NCBI RefSeq assembly: GCF_025215495.1
Contig: NZ_CP104302.1
Coordinates: forward strand, 3,720,001 to 3,784,000
Origin: Mycolicibacterium brumae
GTDB lineage: Bacteria > Actinomycetota > Actinomycetes > Mycobacteriales > Mycobacteriaceae
Direction: 5' to 3'
DNA: 64,000 nucleotides
Of the stretch, positions 9,321-20,640 are shown one piece after another; the stretch's first letter is position 1; every line of letters begins with the position of its first letter. The notes under the pieces are model-generated. The model had not been told where the DNA came from. It searched no databases and worked only from the letters and a program-made list of their open reading frames with translations. The position numbers and the translations under genes are program-made.

Positions 9321-10615
9321 GAGCACCTCGACCCCCGCGGCGCACCCTGGTGCGGGCGGCGCTGGAACTTGTCAACGCCGCCAACGCCGTTCGCCCGCTG
9401 ACCCGGAACAGCTGGGGCGCGCTGCCGGCGTTCTTCGCCGGCTGCCCGTCCACGGAACTGGCCCCCTGGGTCGGCACCGCGTCGATGGTGGACGCCGCGC
9501 GCCGCTGGCGCCGCGGTGACTTCCGCGGCCGTTCGGGGAAGCTGGCGCTGGGGATGACGGCGCTGTCGTGGGCGGTGCTGGCCGGCGTGCATCAGCGAAA
9601 CCTGCGCTCCGGACCGCATTTCGAGGAGCCGCTGCGCGCCGAGCTCGGGCCCCACTACACCGACATCGTCCGGCCCAGCCGAATTCAGTTGGCGGCCGGG
9701 CTGTTTCGGTCCGGCGGCGCACGCCGTCGCTATGTGAAGCGCGCGGACGTGGTGCGCTACGGGCCGTACCGGGCCAACCGGGCCGACATCTGGCACCGCC
9801 AGGACCTGAGGCCCGACGCCAAGGCGCCGGTGCTGATCAATGTGCCTGGCGGGGCATGGATTTTGGGGCTGCGCCGGCCGCAGGCCTACCCGCTGATGGG
9901 GCATCTCACCGAAGAGGGCTGGATCTGCGTGTCCATCGGCTACCGGGTGTCCCCGCTGCACACCTGGCCCGACCAGATCATCGACGTGAAGCGGGCCATC
10001 GCATGGGTGCGGGAGAACATCGCCGACTATGGCGGCGATCCGGATTTCATTGCCATCAGCGGAGGTTCGGCCGGCGGGCACTTGTCCTCACTGTCGGCGC
10101 TGACCGCCAACGATCCGCAGTGGCAGCCGGGCTTCGAGGAATCCGACACCTCGGTGGCCGCGGCGGTCCCGGTGTACGGCCGCTACGACATGCACAGCAC
10201 CGAGGGGATCGGCCGTAATCCCTTTATGAGCGTGCTGATGCGCTGGATCATCATGAAGACCGACTTCACCACCAGCGAGAAGGAATATCGGGAGGCGTCG
10301 TCGGTGAACCATGTGCGCCCCGACGCGCCGCCGTTCTTCGTGCTGCACGGTGACGCCGACTCGCTGATCCCGGTGGAGGAAGCGCGGGAGTTCGTGCAGG
10401 AGCTCAGCGAAGCTTCGACGTCGCCGGTTGTGTACGCCGAAATCCCCGGCGCGCAACACGGTTTCGACTTCTTCGGCTCAACCCACGGGCACTACACCGC
10501 GGTCGCGAGCGCCCGGTTCCTGGACTGGGTGCGCGGGATGCGTGAGGAGGGCCGGGCGATGCTCGGCTCCGACGACCGCGACCGATTGGGTGTGGAACCC
10601 GCCGGCGGCCGCTAA
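9317..10615 (+). CDS. LipC-like carboxylesterase/lipase
   Basis: A 432-residue alpha/beta hydrolase of the hormone-sensitive-lipase-like group that includes mycobacterial LipC (Rv0220) and LipQ. The oxyanion region is NVPGGAWILG in place of the classic HGGG. The nucleophile is in GGSAGGHLS, the acidic residue is likely in HGDADSLIPVEEA, and the His is in GAQHGFDFF. The start is the GTG at 9317 that overlaps the preceding stop codon as GTGA; the same frame is open further upstream but only reads the methyltransferase gene in another phase. It would cleave short- to medium-chain acyl esters. No signal peptide is evident. Confidence 0.85.
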   Translation: MRAPRPPRRTLVRAALELVNAANAVRPLTRNSWGALPAFFAGCPSTELAPWVGTASMVDAARRWRRGDFRGRSGKLALGMTALSWAVLAGVHQRNLRSGPHFEEPLRAELGPHYTDIVRPSRIQLAAGLFRSGGARRRYVKRADVVRYGPYRANRADIWHRQDLRPDAKAPVLINVPGGAWILGLRRPQAYPLMGHLTEEGWICVSIGYRVSPLHTWPDQIIDVKRAIAWVRENIADYGGDPDFIAISGGSAGGHLSSLSALTANDPQWQPGFEESDTSVAAAVPVYGRYDMHSTEGIGRNPFMSVLMRWIIMKTDFTTSEKEYREASSVNHVRPDAPPFFVLHGDADSLIPVEEAREFVQELSEASTSPVVYAEIPGAQHGFDFFGSTHGHYTAVASARFLDWVRGMREEGRAMLGSDDRDRLGVEPAGGR

Positions 10616-10656
10616 GTCCGAGATCCGACGGGCGAATCCAGGTCCGCAGCGCCTCG

Positions 10657-12276
10657 CTAATTCGCCGGCGGGAGTTCCCGCGGTCCGGTGCGCGGCGGCA
10701 ACTCACCCTGACGTCGCGCGGTCAGCTCGGCGTCGCGCTCCCGGGCGCCCAAGCCGGTCTGCTCTGCGTGGCCGGCTCCGAGCGGTGTGGCCTGCGCGGG
10801 CTGCGGCGGCAACTGGTGGGCCGGCTGCTGGTGAGTGTGCGTCGGGTACGCAGCCTGGGGCTCGGGCCGCAGGAACTGCAGTTCGACCGGGATCGCGCCC
10901 GTCGCGTCGGCCGGGTGCGGCGCATACGAAACAGCCTGCTGGGCCGGCGCCTGCGGAGCCTCACCGGTGTCGTAGGTGACCTTGCGGGTCCGGCGGAACG
11001 AGAAGGTCATCTCCTCCACCTCTTCGAACGCGTGCCGGGCGGTGCGCAGCGGGTGCGCGGTGGTGTCGATCGCCTTGGCGAGCACCGGCGGCACCAGCGG
11101 GCGGATGAACCGGGCCGCGGCGCGGGTCACCTCGGGCAGCACCGGAATCGGCAGGCCACCGCGATCCTCGCGGGCCGGGGCGGACTCGGCGACCCGGGCG
11201 GGCAGCGGCGCCGCGACGGGCGCCGAGAGTCCGCCGGCCGGCGGCAGCGCCGCCGCGGCGAGGCTGGCCGCCTCGGCCTCCCGTGCGATGGGCAGATACA
11301 TGTTGCGGTCCACGTCGTCCTCCTGTGCGGGTGCGGCCGGGGCTTCCAGCGCCGCCGGCGCCTCCGTGGCGTCCAGGGTGTCGGCTGCCTCGGGCTGCTC
11401 GAGCGCTTCCAGCAGCCGTCGGCGATGCCGCGCCCGATCGATCTCGGTCTGGGCGGCGACGGCCATCTTGGCGTTGGCCAGTTGCTGATCGGCCCACATG
11501 GTCTCGACGGCCTCGCGGACCTGCGCCTGCTTGACCGCGATGGCGGTGTCGGCGGCGAGCTCCGCGCGTTCCCGTTCGGCGCGGGCGTCGGCGTTTCGGC
11601 CGTGGCTGGTGTCGCGCAGCCAGCGCGGCAGCATCAGTGGCAGCAGGCTGAGCAGCGCGAAGAACCCGACGATGGCCAGCCGCAGCAACAGCGCGCCGGG
11701 ATGTTCGGCGGTGTAGCTGTTCATGGCCACCCAGCGGGCGCCGACGCTGCGGTCGACCTCTGTCGCGGCGGCCGACCGGGCCTGCGTCAGCGCCTGATCG
11801 GCGACGACGACGGCTTCGTCCAGGGCCGGCGCGGCGCTGTCACGCACAACCAGCGCGTTGTCGAGTTCGCGCTGGGCGTCGGCGAGCAGGTCGTTGGCGG
11901 TGCCGGACTCCGGGCCGCGCCCGGGCACCCCGGTGATCTTGGTCTGCGGGCATTCCGGCGACGGGTTGTATTCGCAGCGGGCGGTGACCAGTGCTTCGTC
12001 GCGGCGCACGCGGGCCGACTCGACCGCCTCGTCGAACTGGGCGCGGTTGGCTCGGGCGCCGTCCAGGTTCGCCGACGCCGTCACCACGGTGGGCGCCGAG
12101 TCGACGTCGCGGGCGGCACGCTCGGCGAGGGTGCGGTCAATCGGGCCGGTCAGCAGGAACAGAGCGGCCAGCTCACCGGCGGCGACGCCCAGCGCGAGCA
12201 GGATCGCGGCGCGGCCGGTGACGCCGCGTCGTCCCACCGGGGGCTTCTCCGGGGTGGAAACATCGTGGTCGGGCAT
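10657..12276 (-). CDS. DUF4407 family membrane protein
   Basis: A 539-residue protein with one hydrophobic segment near residues 22-42, an Ala/Arg/Glu-rich probably coiled-coil region of about 140 residues, and a second hydrophobic segment near 185-205 (LLRLAIVGFFALLSLLPLML). After this come a charged helical part, then a long Pro/Ala-rich tail. This is the DUF4407 arrangement. The ATG at 12274-12276 follows GGAGG at 12281-12285, only four bases away; a GTG lies one codon upstream. The gene converges with the LipC-like gene, 41 bp apart. Function unknown. Confidence 0.8.
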   Translation of the reverse strand: MPDHDVSTPEKPPVGRRGVTGRAAILLALGVAAGELAALFLLTGPIDRTLAERAARDVDSAPTVVTASANLDGARANRAQFDEAVESARVRRDEALVTARCEYNPSPECPQTKITGVPGRGPESGTANDLLADAQRELDNALVVRDSAAPALDEAVVVADQALTQARSAAATEVDRSVGARWVAMNSYTAEHPGALLLRLAIVGFFALLSLLPLMLPRWLRDTSHGRNADARAERERAELAADTAIAVKQAQVREAVETMWADQQLANAKMAVAAQTEIDRARHRRRLLEALEQPEAADTLDATEAPAALEAPAAPAQEDDVDRNMYLPIAREAEAASLAAAALPPAGGLSAPVAAPLPARVAESAPAREDRGGLPIPVLPEVTRAAARFIRPLVPPVLAKAIDTTAHPLRTARHAFEEVEEMTFSFRRTRKVTYDTGEAPQAPAQQAVSYAPHPADATGAIPVELQFLRPEPQAAYPTHTHQQPAHQLPPQPAQATPLGAGHAEQTGLGARERDAELTARRQGELPPRTGPRELPPAN

Positions 12277-12503
12277 CACACCTCCAATCGCCTCAGGAGA
12301 TTCCAGCGTGCCAGCCGGCGCGCAGATCGGCCGAATTCCGAGGCGCTGTCGTGACGGGTCTAACACTGGGCGGTTCGGGCCGCCGAGGCCACTTCCGGAC
12401 GCACATTCGGTCGCGAAAGTCTCATGGATTTCTTATCCACAGGGGGCTTGTTTTGCTGTTCTGAGCAGCGGACTTGTCGGAGGCGAGGGCTAGCGTTTCA
12501 GGT

Positions 12504-13985
12504 ATGAGCACCGCCACGCTCCCCCCGCCCCCGGCGCCCGCCGGCGGCGACGGCGCGGACGACGGCGGGCTCATCGCGCGGTTGACCGGCCACCCGGTCG
12601 ACCGGGCCGGCTACCGCGACGCCCTGGTGCGGTTCGAAGACGCCGCCGCGGCTTTGGCCGCCCTGTCCGCGGCCGCCCTGACCCCTGCCGACACCCTCGC
12701 CGTCCTCGAACGCGCCGAAGTGGCCCACCGCGGGCTCGCGGTGCTGACCCACCGCCTCATCGGCCACCTGCAATCAGAAACCACCCCCACCGAACTCGGC
12801 GCGAAATCCTGGACCGAAGTGCTCGCCCAACGTCTGCGCTGCTCCCGCGGCGAAGCCCGCCACCGCATCAACGACACCCACACCTTCGGACTACGCCACA
12901 CCCTCACCGGAGACGTGTTGGAACCCCTGCTGCCCGAAGCGGCGGCCGCCCTCGCCGACGGCCGCATCGGCCCCGAACACACCACCATCCTGCGCGACTT
13001 CACCACCCACCTACCCAGCACCATCGACCCGAGCGACAGATGCGAGGCACTGCGCCAACTCGCGCACATCGCCGCCGACTACACCCCCGAACAAACCCGC
13101 CAATACGCCCACCGCCTCATGTCCCTCCTACACCCCGACGGGGTGTTCACCGACGCCGAACGCGCCCGCCGACGCGGCATCCACCTCGGCGCCCAAGACC
13201 ACACCGGCATGAGCCCCATCACCGGACGCCTGACACCGGAAGCCCGCGCCGTGCTCGACGCCGTGCTCGCCAAACTCGCCGCCCCCGGCATGGCCAACCC
13301 CGAAAACACCACCCCATGCCTCGACGGCACACCCACCGAAGAACACATCACCACCGACACCCGCGACCAACGACAACGCAACCACGACGCCCTCCTGGCC
13401 GCCGGCCGGGCGCTGCTCGCCTCCGGAAAACTCGGCCAACACAACGGACTCCCGGTCTCGGTCGTCATCACCACCACCCTGCAAGACCTCACCGACGCCA
13501 CCGGACACGGCCTCACCAGCAGCGGCGCCCTGATCCCCATGCGCGAGGTCATCCGCAACGCCGCACACGCCTGGAACTACCTCGCCGTCTTCGACAAACA
13601 CACCAACATCCCGCTCTACCTCGGACGCAGCAAACGCCTCGCCACACCCGGACAACGCATCATGCTCACCGCCCGCGACCGCGGCTGCACCTTCCCCGCC
13701 TGCACCACCCCCGCCAACCGCTGCGAAGTCCACCACACCCGCCGCGTCGCCGACCAAAACGGCCAAACCAACGCCGACGAAATGACCCTCACCTGCCCCG
13801 GAAACCACCGCATGGCCAACCCCAGACCCCACCAATACAGCGCCCACATCAACCAAGCAGGCCAGGTCGAATGGACACCCCCACCCCACCTCGACACCGG
13901 CGCACCCCGAGTGAACACCTACCACCACCCCGAACGACTACTCCCCCGAAACCCGAAGAGCCGCAACCTCCCCCGACGGACATGA
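12504..13985 (+). CDS. DUF222 / HNH endonuclease-domain protein (13E12 repeat family)
   Basis: A 493-residue member of the mycobacterial REP13E12 family: an N-terminal DUF222 domain followed by an HNH nuclease domain near the C-terminus. The latter shows CTFPACTTPANRCEVHHTRR, then TLTCPGNHRM, with Cys pairs and the central HH. The final His-His-Arg of most relatives reads NHR here. The ATG at 12504 matches the usual MSTAT-type start; a TTG at 12474 is in frame. The coding strand is strikingly rich in C and poor in G compared with neighbours, especially from 12780 onward, with a preference for CAC, ACC and AAC codons. That suggests recent arrival. Natural role unknown. Confidence 0.87.
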   Translation: MSTATLPPPPAPAGGDGADDGGLIARLTGHPVDRAGYRDALVRFEDAAAALAALSAAALTPADTLAVLERAEVAHRGLAVLTHRLIGHLQSETTPTELGAKSWTEVLAQRLRCSRGEARHRINDTHTFGLRHTLTGDVLEPLLPEAAAALADGRIGPEHTTILRDFTTHLPSTIDPSDRCEALRQLAHIAADYTPEQTRQYAHRLMSLLHPDGVFTDAERARRRGIHLGAQDHTGMSPITGRLTPEARAVLDAVLAKLAAPGMANPENTTPCLDGTPTEEHITTDTRDQRQRNHDALLAAGRALLASGKLGQHNGLPVSVVITTTLQDLTDATGHGLTSSGALIPMREVIRNAAHAWNYLAVFDKHTNIPLYLGRSKRLATPGQRIMLTARDRGCTFPACTTPANRCEVHHTRRVADQNGQTNADEMTLTCPGNHRMANPRPHQYSAHINQAGQVEWTPPPHLDTGAPRVNTYHHPERLLPRNPKSRNLPRRT

Positions 13986-14000
13986 TGGACCGGGCGACCG

Positions 14001-15254
<1,254 letters not shown>

Positions 15255-15449
15255 CGGACCCTCCCGTTCTCTCGAAGGGTCACCTTACCCGCTCCAACGC
15301 GGTTCCAGCAACCTAGATGCTCTAGCGAAACAAGACGCGCTTAGCCACATAACTGCAGGCAGTAGGCGTGAACACTAAGTTTCGGCGAGCCGAACATTTA
15401 GTTGTGGCAAACATGAAGCCTGCACCCGGGGCGTCCTATGAACGCAAAA

Positions 15450-15478
15450 CCGCCCGGATCCGCGTGGGATCCGGGCGG
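15450..15478 (-). terminator. Intrinsic terminator of pckG
   Basis: A perfect 12-bp stem (15450-15461 with 15467-15478, CCGCCCGGATCC) and a 5-base loop, 18 bp after the pckG stop. Reading on the minus strand it is followed by TTTTGCG, a short U tract. The rest of the gap 15255-15496 holds no gene. Confidence 0.88.
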
Positions 15479-15496
15479 CTGAGCGGGAACGCGGCG

Positions 15497-17317
15497 CTAC
15501 TGCGCCAGGCGCTGCTTCAGGGCGTCGAACTCGTCCTTGATGCCGGTCGGCAGCTTCTCGCCGATGAACTCGAACCACTCCTCGATCAGCGGCAGCTCGG
15601 CGCGCCACTCGTCGTCGTTGACCGCCAGGGCCTCGGCGACGTCGTCGAGCGAAATGTCCAGGCCGGTGAGGTCCAGATCCTCGACGCCGGGCACCACGCC
15701 GATCGGAGTGGTCGACCCGTTGCCGTTGCCCTCGATGCGCTCGATGATCCACTTCAGCACCCGGCTGTTCTCGCCGAAGCCCGGCCACAGGAAGCGGCCG
15801 TCGTCGCCGCGGCGGAACCAGTTGACGAAGAACACCTTCGGCAGCTTGGACTCGTCGTTGTCCTTGCCGATGTTGATCCAGTGCTGGAAGTAGTCGCCGA
15901 CGTTGTAGCCGATGAACGGCAACATCGCCATCGGGTCGCGGCGCACGGCGCCGACCTTGCCCTCGGCCGCGGCGGTCTGCTCAGAGCCGATGGTGGAGCC
16001 GATGAACACACCGTGCTGCCAGTCGTGCGCCTCGCTGACCAGCGGGACGGTGGTCTTGCGGCGGCCGCCGAACAGGATCGCCGAGATCGGCACGCCCTCG
16101 GGGGTCTCCCACTCCGGGGCCAGCGTCGGGCACTGCGAGATCGGGGTGCAGTACCGCGAGTTGGGGTGCGCCGCCTTGGTGCCGGACTCCGGGGTCCAGT
16201 CGTGGCCCAGCCAGTCGATCAAGTGATCCGGCCGGCCTTCCAGGCCCTCCCACCACACGTCGTCGTCGTCGGTCTTGGCGACATTGGTGAACACCGAGTT
16301 GCCCTTCTCCAGGGTGCGCATGGCGTTCGGGTTGGAGTCCCAGTTGGTCCCCGGCGCGACACCGAAGAAGCCGAACTCGGGGTTGGTGGCGTAGAGCCGG
16401 CCGTCCTTGCCGAACCGCATCCAGGCGATGTCGTCGCCGACAGTCTCGGCGCGCCAGCCCTCGATGGTGGGCTGCAGCATCGCCAGGTTGGTCTTGCCGC
16501 AGGCCGACGGGAACGCGGCGGCCACGTAGTAGGCCTTGTTCTCCGGGCTGATCAGTTTGAGGATCAGCATGTGCTCGGCCATCCAGCCTTCGTCGCGGGC
16601 CATCACCGAGGCGATGCGCAGCGCGTAGCACTTCTTGCCCAGCAGCGCGTTGCCGCCGTAGCCGGATCCGTAGCTCCAGATCTCGCGGGTCTCCGGGAAG
16701 TGGGTGATGTACTTCGTCTCGTTGCACGGCCACGGCACGTCGGCCTGGCCCGGCTCCAGCGGCGCGCCGATCGAGTGCAGCGCCTTGACGAAGAACCCGT
16801 CGTCGCCGAGCTTGTCGAGGGCGGCCTGCCCCATCCGGGTCATGGTCTTCATGGAGACGACGACGTACTCCGAGTCGGTGATCTCCACGCCCAGCTTGGG
16901 GTCCTCGGCGGCCAGCGGGCCCATGCAGAACGGCACCACGTACATGGTGCGGCCGCGCATGCTGCCGCGGAACAGGTCGCTCATCAGCGGCCGCATCTCG
17001 GCCGGGTCCATCCAGTTGTTGGTGGGGCCGGCGTCGATCTCACGCTCGGAGCAGATGAAGGTCCGCGATTCGACGCGGGCCACGTCGGACGGGTCCGACA
17101 GCGCCAGGTAGGAGTTGGGCTGCTTCTCGTCGTTGAGCTTCTGGAAGGTGCCTGCGGCAACCAGGTGGTCGCACAGCTGCTGGTTCTGCTCCTCGGAACC
17201 GTCGGCCCACACCACCCGGTCCGGCTGGGTGAGTTCGGCGACCTCGGCCACCCACGCCAGCAGGCCCGGGTGCTGCGTCGGCGCGGTGTCCAGTCCGGGA
17301 ATCATTGCTGCCGTCAT
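15497..17317 (-). CDS. pckG: Phosphoenolpyruvate carboxykinase (GTP)
   Basis: A 606-residue GTP-dependent PEP carboxykinase that converts oxaloacetate and GTP to PEP, CO2 and GDP, the entry to gluconeogenesis. The kinase P-loop with the reactive cysteine is [12 protein letters not shown]. Other family blocks are [12 protein letters not shown], the [28 protein letters not shown] region that binds nucleotide and PEP, and the metal-binding region [14 protein letters not shown]. The ATG at 17315-17317 ([14 protein letters not shown]) matches the recalled start of M. tuberculosis PckA and follows AGGAG at about eight bases; the upstream open frame is not used. A strong terminator follows the gene. 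Confidence 0.97.
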   Translation of the reverse strand: MTAAMIPGLDTAPTQHPGLLAWVAEVAELTQPDRVVWADGSEEQNQQLCDHLVAAGTFQKLNDEKQPNSYLALSDPSDVARVESRTFICSEREIDAGPTNNWMDPAEMRPLMSDLFRGSMRGRTMYVVPFCMGPLAAEDPKLGVEITDSEYVVVSMKTMTRMGQAALDKLGDDGFFVKALHSIGAPLEPGQADVPWPCNETKYITHFPETREIWSYGSGYGGNALLGKKCYALRIASVMARDEGWMAEHMLILKLISPENKAYYVAAAFPSACGKTNLAMLQPTIEGWRAETVGDDIAWMRFGKDGRLYATNPEFGFFGVAPGTNWDSNPNAMRTLEKGNSVFTNVAKTDDDDVWWEGLEGRPDHLIDWLGHDWTPESGTKAAHPNSRYCTPISQCPTLAPEWETPEGVPISAILFGGRRKTTVPLVSEAHDWQHGVFIGSTIGSEQTAAAEGKVGAVRRDPMAMLPFIGYNVGDYFQHWINIGKDNDESKLPKVFFVNWFRRGDDGRFLWPGFGENSRVLKWIIERIEGNGNGSTTPIGVVPGVEDLDLTGLDISLDDVAEALAVNDDEWRAELPLIEEWFEFIGEKLPTGIKDEFDALKQRLAQ

Positions 17318-17460
17318 CGAAATTCTCCTACCCCAAAGTTTCGTTCTCGGGTTCGCTGCCCCGCGCTTACGCCGACTACCACGGCAGGCAGGACAATGCC
17401 TGTCCTTTGAGGTTATCGCGGGTGGGTTCCCCCTGTGCCCACAAGGGTGTGTCCGATCAC

Positions 17461-18774
17461 TCACAGGAACGATTCAGTTGCCAGCGTCTCCGGCGTTTCG
17501 GGACTTTGGTCCCGCGGCATGGCCGGGGCGCGCAGCCGGGGGTCCTCCAGCGCGGCCTCGATGCGCCGCAATCGGGACGCCGCGGCGCTCTCCTCCCGCC
17601 GGGCGGCGCCGGTGGCCGCCCGGATCCGGGCGTCCAGTTCCGCGATCCGGGCCGGCTCCCCACGGCTGAGGCGCTGCTCGGCGCGGACCAGCTCCGTTTC
17701 TGCGGTCAGCATCCGGGCGGCCACCTGTTGATCCCCGGCGTCGCGCAGCGCGGCCACCGCGGTCAGCGCCCACTGCCCGAGCGCCGCGCGCTGCCCCAGC
17801 AGTCGCCGGCCGGCCACCACCCAGCAGGTCAGCGCGGTCCCGAGCAGCGCGCACAGCGCCGCCGCGGCCCCGGCCCGGCCGGGAACCAACTCGGTCAGCG
17901 CCCGCCCGGCGGTCAGCGCCACGCCGAACCCGAATCCACCACCCAGCAGCAGCATCAGCCGGTTTTCCAGCCGGCGCGACGTCGGCGCCAGACCGCCCAG
18001 GGCGGGCAGCTCCGGCGATGCGGCGGGCAAGGTCGCGGTCAGGCCCAGGTCTGCGAGCCGCTCGGTGATCTCGGCGTCGGTGTCGGCCAGTGCCCGGCGC
18101 AGTCGGGCGGGGACCCCGTCGGTGAATCCCGGGATCGTCCGCCGGGTGAGGCCTGCCACCTCGGCGATCAACTCACCGCGGATCTGCGCGCACCGGGTGC
18201 GAGAGCGGAAGCCCAGGTCGATCCGGGCCAGCCGCAGCGCCGCCGCTCGGGCCGACCGGTCGTGTGCGCGGCTGCGGACGAGCTCGTCGCGTTGCGCCGC
18301 CAGTGCGGCCACCTCGCCGCGGCGGGCGGCGATTCGGCCATGGAGTGCGGCGGCGGTGCCCTCCAGCCGGGCCCGCACCGCGCGGATTCGGCGCCGACGG
18401 GCCAGGTCGGGATCGGCCAGCGCGCTCCGCACCGCCTCGGTCAACCCGTCGACCATCACCTCGCCGAGATCCGGGGCGGCGGCCGCGGCGACCCAGCGCA
18501 GCCCGGACGCCGCGGTGATCGCGCGGTTCTGAGCGAGCACGTCCCGCCAGCGCCGATGCCGGTCGATCTTGGTCAGCACCGCGAGGTCGGCGTCGTCCAG
18601 CAGTTCGCGGTCCGACAGGGTCAGCGGGGCGTTCGCGGAGGCCACGAAGACGGTGAGCTCGGGCCGGACGACGTTGTGTTCGACGACGTCGCAGTCCGGC
18701 AGCGCCGCCGCCAACACCGCGCACACGCTGCTACGTCCGGCGTCCGCGGGGCCGGTGACCAGCACGGTCGTCAC
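17461..18774 (-). CDS. GTPase-like protein with Arg in the P-loop and a membrane hairpin (Rv0210-like)
   Basis: A 437-residue protein, the second of a coupled pair (GTGA overlap, 18771-18774). The N-terminus [16 protein letters not shown] looks like a Walker A loop, but the invariant Lys is Arg14; [10 protein letters not shown] (68-71 TKID) looks like the G4 guanine-binding motif. A long Arg/Ala-rich helical region (about 120-240) leads to two adjacent hydrophobic segments (273-291 and 301-321), then another charged helical tail. The overall plan resembles bacterial dynamin-like GTPases with a membrane-inserting paddle. That is my inference; no function is established to my knowledge. Confidence 0.75.
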   Translation of the reverse strand: MTTVLVTGPADAGRSSVCAVLAAALPDCDVVEHNVVRPELTVFVASANAPLTLSDRELLDDADLAVLTKIDRHRRWRDVLAQNRAITAASGLRWVAAAAAPDLGEVMVDGLTEAVRSALADPDLARRRRIRAVRARLEGTAAALHGRIAARRGEVAALAAQRDELVRSRAHDRSARAAALRLARIDLGFRSRTRCAQIRGELIAEVAGLTRRTIPGFTDGVPARLRRALADTDAEITERLADLGLTATLPAASPELPALGGLAPTSRRLENRLMLLLGGGFGFGVALTAGRALTELVPGRAGAAAALCALLGTALTCWVVAGRRLLGQRAALGQWALTAVAALRDAGDQQVAARMLTAETELVRAEQRLSRGEPARIAELDARIRAATGAARREESAAASRLRRIEAALEDPRLRAPAMPRDQSPETPETLATESFL

Positions 18775-19760
18775 GGCAGGCCCGCCGCGTGCGCGGCCAG
18801 CTCGGCGCGGACCAGTTCGGCGGCGCAGGCCCGGCGCAGCTCGTCGACCGGCCCGGCGGCGTAGGCCTGCCAGTGCCGGGCCCGCTCCAGCGGACCACCC
18901 GGCAGCCCGCCAGTCGGCCCACCCGCACCGACGTCGGCGCGCAGCACCGCGGCGGCCACCGCCCGCAGCCCGGCCAGCGCCGCGGGCCCGGCCAACCAGC
19001 CGGCAACCGCGTCGCTGAGCCCGGCGTCGCCCAGCGCCAACGCGCGCAGACCCCACACCGCGGCCTGCGCGCGGCGGAAGTAGGCCGGCGCGGCGGCGGC
19101 GTGCGCCGCGGCCAGCACCTCGTCGACGCGGCTCGCGGCGCGCAGCGCCACCCGGACGCCGTCAGCGTCCTCCCCGGCGCGCATCGCCACCACCGCGTGC
19201 GCGATGCCGAACATGTCGAGGGTTTCCAGCAGCCGGGCCCGCACCGTCGCCGGAACCCGGTGCGGGCCGGCCAGGAACCCGTCCGGGGTGCGCAGGTCGG
19301 CCGGGTCCCCGGCGAGGGTCGTCAGCGCGTCGAGCATCGGGGCATCCAGCGCGTCGGCCCCGAGCGCGACCAGCGCGACCATCGGCTCGGCGGGCAGCCC
19401 GGTCGCCGCGGTCAGCTCCGCGCAGCGCCGCATGGCCAGCGCCACCGGCCCGCCACCGCGGACACCGCTGAGATCGGCCTTGTTCCAGACCAGCAGGTCG
19501 GGCGCCGCGTCGGCGCGGTCTTCGGGTTTGACCACCTCGGCGAGCACCCGGACACGCAGCTCGGCGTCTCCGGCGACCACCTCGAGGTCGCCGGCGGCCA
19601 GGGCCTGCGCGACGGTCGCTCGGCCGACCCCGGCGCGGCCGTCGACGGCCACCCGCAGCGGCGCCCGTAGCTCCCGCTCGATCTGCGCCAGCCGACTCCG
19701 CACCCCCTCGGCCGCGGGTTCGGCCGCCGCGAAGCGGGCCAACGACTCGGCGAGCACCAT
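18771..19760 (-). CDS. GTPase-like protein with Arg in the P-loop (Rv0209-like)
   Basis: A 329-residue protein at the head of a two-gene unit that continues in the gene ending at 17461. It has a Walker-A-like DGRAGVGRAT (41-49) in which Arg47 stands where Lys is expected, and a clear G4 motif WNKAD (93-96). The C-terminal half is Ala-rich and helical, without membrane segments. I chose the ATG at 19758-19760 (MVLAESLARF) because AAGGG lies ten bases upstream; an ATG three codons earlier (19769) has that site too close. It is transcribed divergently from trmB. Role unknown; it probably works with its partner. Confidence 0.75.
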   Translation of the reverse strand: MVLAESLARFAAAEPAAEGVRSRLAQIERELRAPLRVAVDGRAGVGRATVAQALAAGDLEVVAGDAELRVRVLAEVVKPEDRADAAPDLLVWNKADLSGVRGGGPVALAMRRCAELTAATGLPAEPMVALVALGADALDAPMLDALTTLAGDPADLRTPDGFLAGPHRVPATVRARLLETLDMFGIAHAVVAMRAGEDADGVRVALRAASRVDEVLAAAHAAAAPAYFRRAQAAVWGLRALALGDAGLSDAVAGWLAGPAALAGLRAVAAAVLRADVGAGGPTGGLPGGPLERARHWQAYAAGPVDELRRACAAELVRAELAAHAAGLP

Positions 19761-19893
19761 GGCTGACATGCCCTTATGCTGGGGCCCACGGCGCCGACGG
19801 GTGACTCCGCTATCCACAGCCGGAAGACAACCGTTTGGTGTCAATATCTTTCCCGATGCGGTTGTCCGGGCCCAGATAGGGGACGATGGGGGG

Positions 19894-20640
19894 ATGCACG
19901 TGCGTCCCGGGCCCGAGGCTGCCGAAAAGCGGCCCGCGCACCACCGCCGCGTCACCAGTTTCCGGTCCCGCCGGTCCACCCTGAGTGACTCCCAGCAGGC
20001 CACCTGGCAGCGCCGCTGGCCCGAGCTGGGCCAGCAGGCACGGACCGAGGACGGGACCGGCTTCGCCCCGCTGGACACCGCCGACTGGTTCGGGCGGACC
20101 GCGCCGCTGGTGCTGGAGGTGGGCTGTGGCACCGGCATCTCGACGTTGGGGATGGCCCAGGCCGAGCCGGATCTCGACGTCATCGCGGTGGAGGTCTATA
20201 AGAAAGGCCTCGCGCAGCTGCTGTCCGCCATCGACCGCTCGGACCCACCGGTCACCAATATCCGGTTGATCCGCGGCGACGGGTTGGAGGTGCTGCAGCA
20301 CCTGATCTCCCCCGGTTCGCTGACCGGGGTGCGGGTGTTCTTCCCGGACCCGTGGCCCAAGGCCCGCCACCACAAGCGTCGGCTGCTGCAGCCCGAGACG
20401 CTGACCCTGATCGCCGACCGGCTGCGGCCCGGCGGCGTGCTGCACGCGGCCACCGACCACGCCGACTACGCCGAGCACATCGCCGAGATCGGCGCCGGGC
20501 ACCCGCTGCTGTGCCGGGTCACCGACCGTCACGAGCTGGCGACGCTGCCGATCTCGGTGGCGCGGCCGACCACCAAGTACGAGGCGAAGGCCGCCGAGGT
20601 CGGCAGTGCGATCAACGAGTTCATCTGGGTGCGGGTGTGA
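19894..20640 (+). CDS. trmB: tRNA (guanine-N7-)-methyltransferase TrmB
   Basis: A 248-residue SAM-dependent enzyme that forms 7-methylguanosine at position 46 of tRNA. The SAM loop is LEVGCGTGISTLGMA, and the family signature FFPDPWPKARHHKRRLL is intact, including the catalytic Asp and the RNA-binding basic cluster; the C-terminal TKYEAKA element is present too. The start is uncertain within a few codons: the ATG at 19894 directly follows GGGGGG, so the in-frame GTG at 19900 is an alternative with better spacing. Its TGA overlaps the ATG of the next gene by one base. Confidence 0.93.
   Translation: MHVRPGPEAAEKRPAHHRRVTSFRSRRSTLSDSQQATWQRRWPELGQQARTEDGTGFAPLDTADWFGRTAPLVLEVGCGTGISTLGMAQAEPDLDVIAVEVYKKGLAQLLSAIDRSDPPVTNIRLIRGDGLEVLQHLISPGSLTGVRVFFPDPWPKARHHKRRLLQPETLTLIADRLRPGGVLHAATDHADYAEHIAEIGAGHPLLCRVTDRHELATLPISVARPTTKYEAKAAEVGSAINEFIWVRV

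Noticed and set aside
15368..17410. 680-residue plus-strand frame over pckG
   Set aside because: Antisense to a clear PEP carboxykinase; composition is that of a shadow and it would read through the terminator hairpin.
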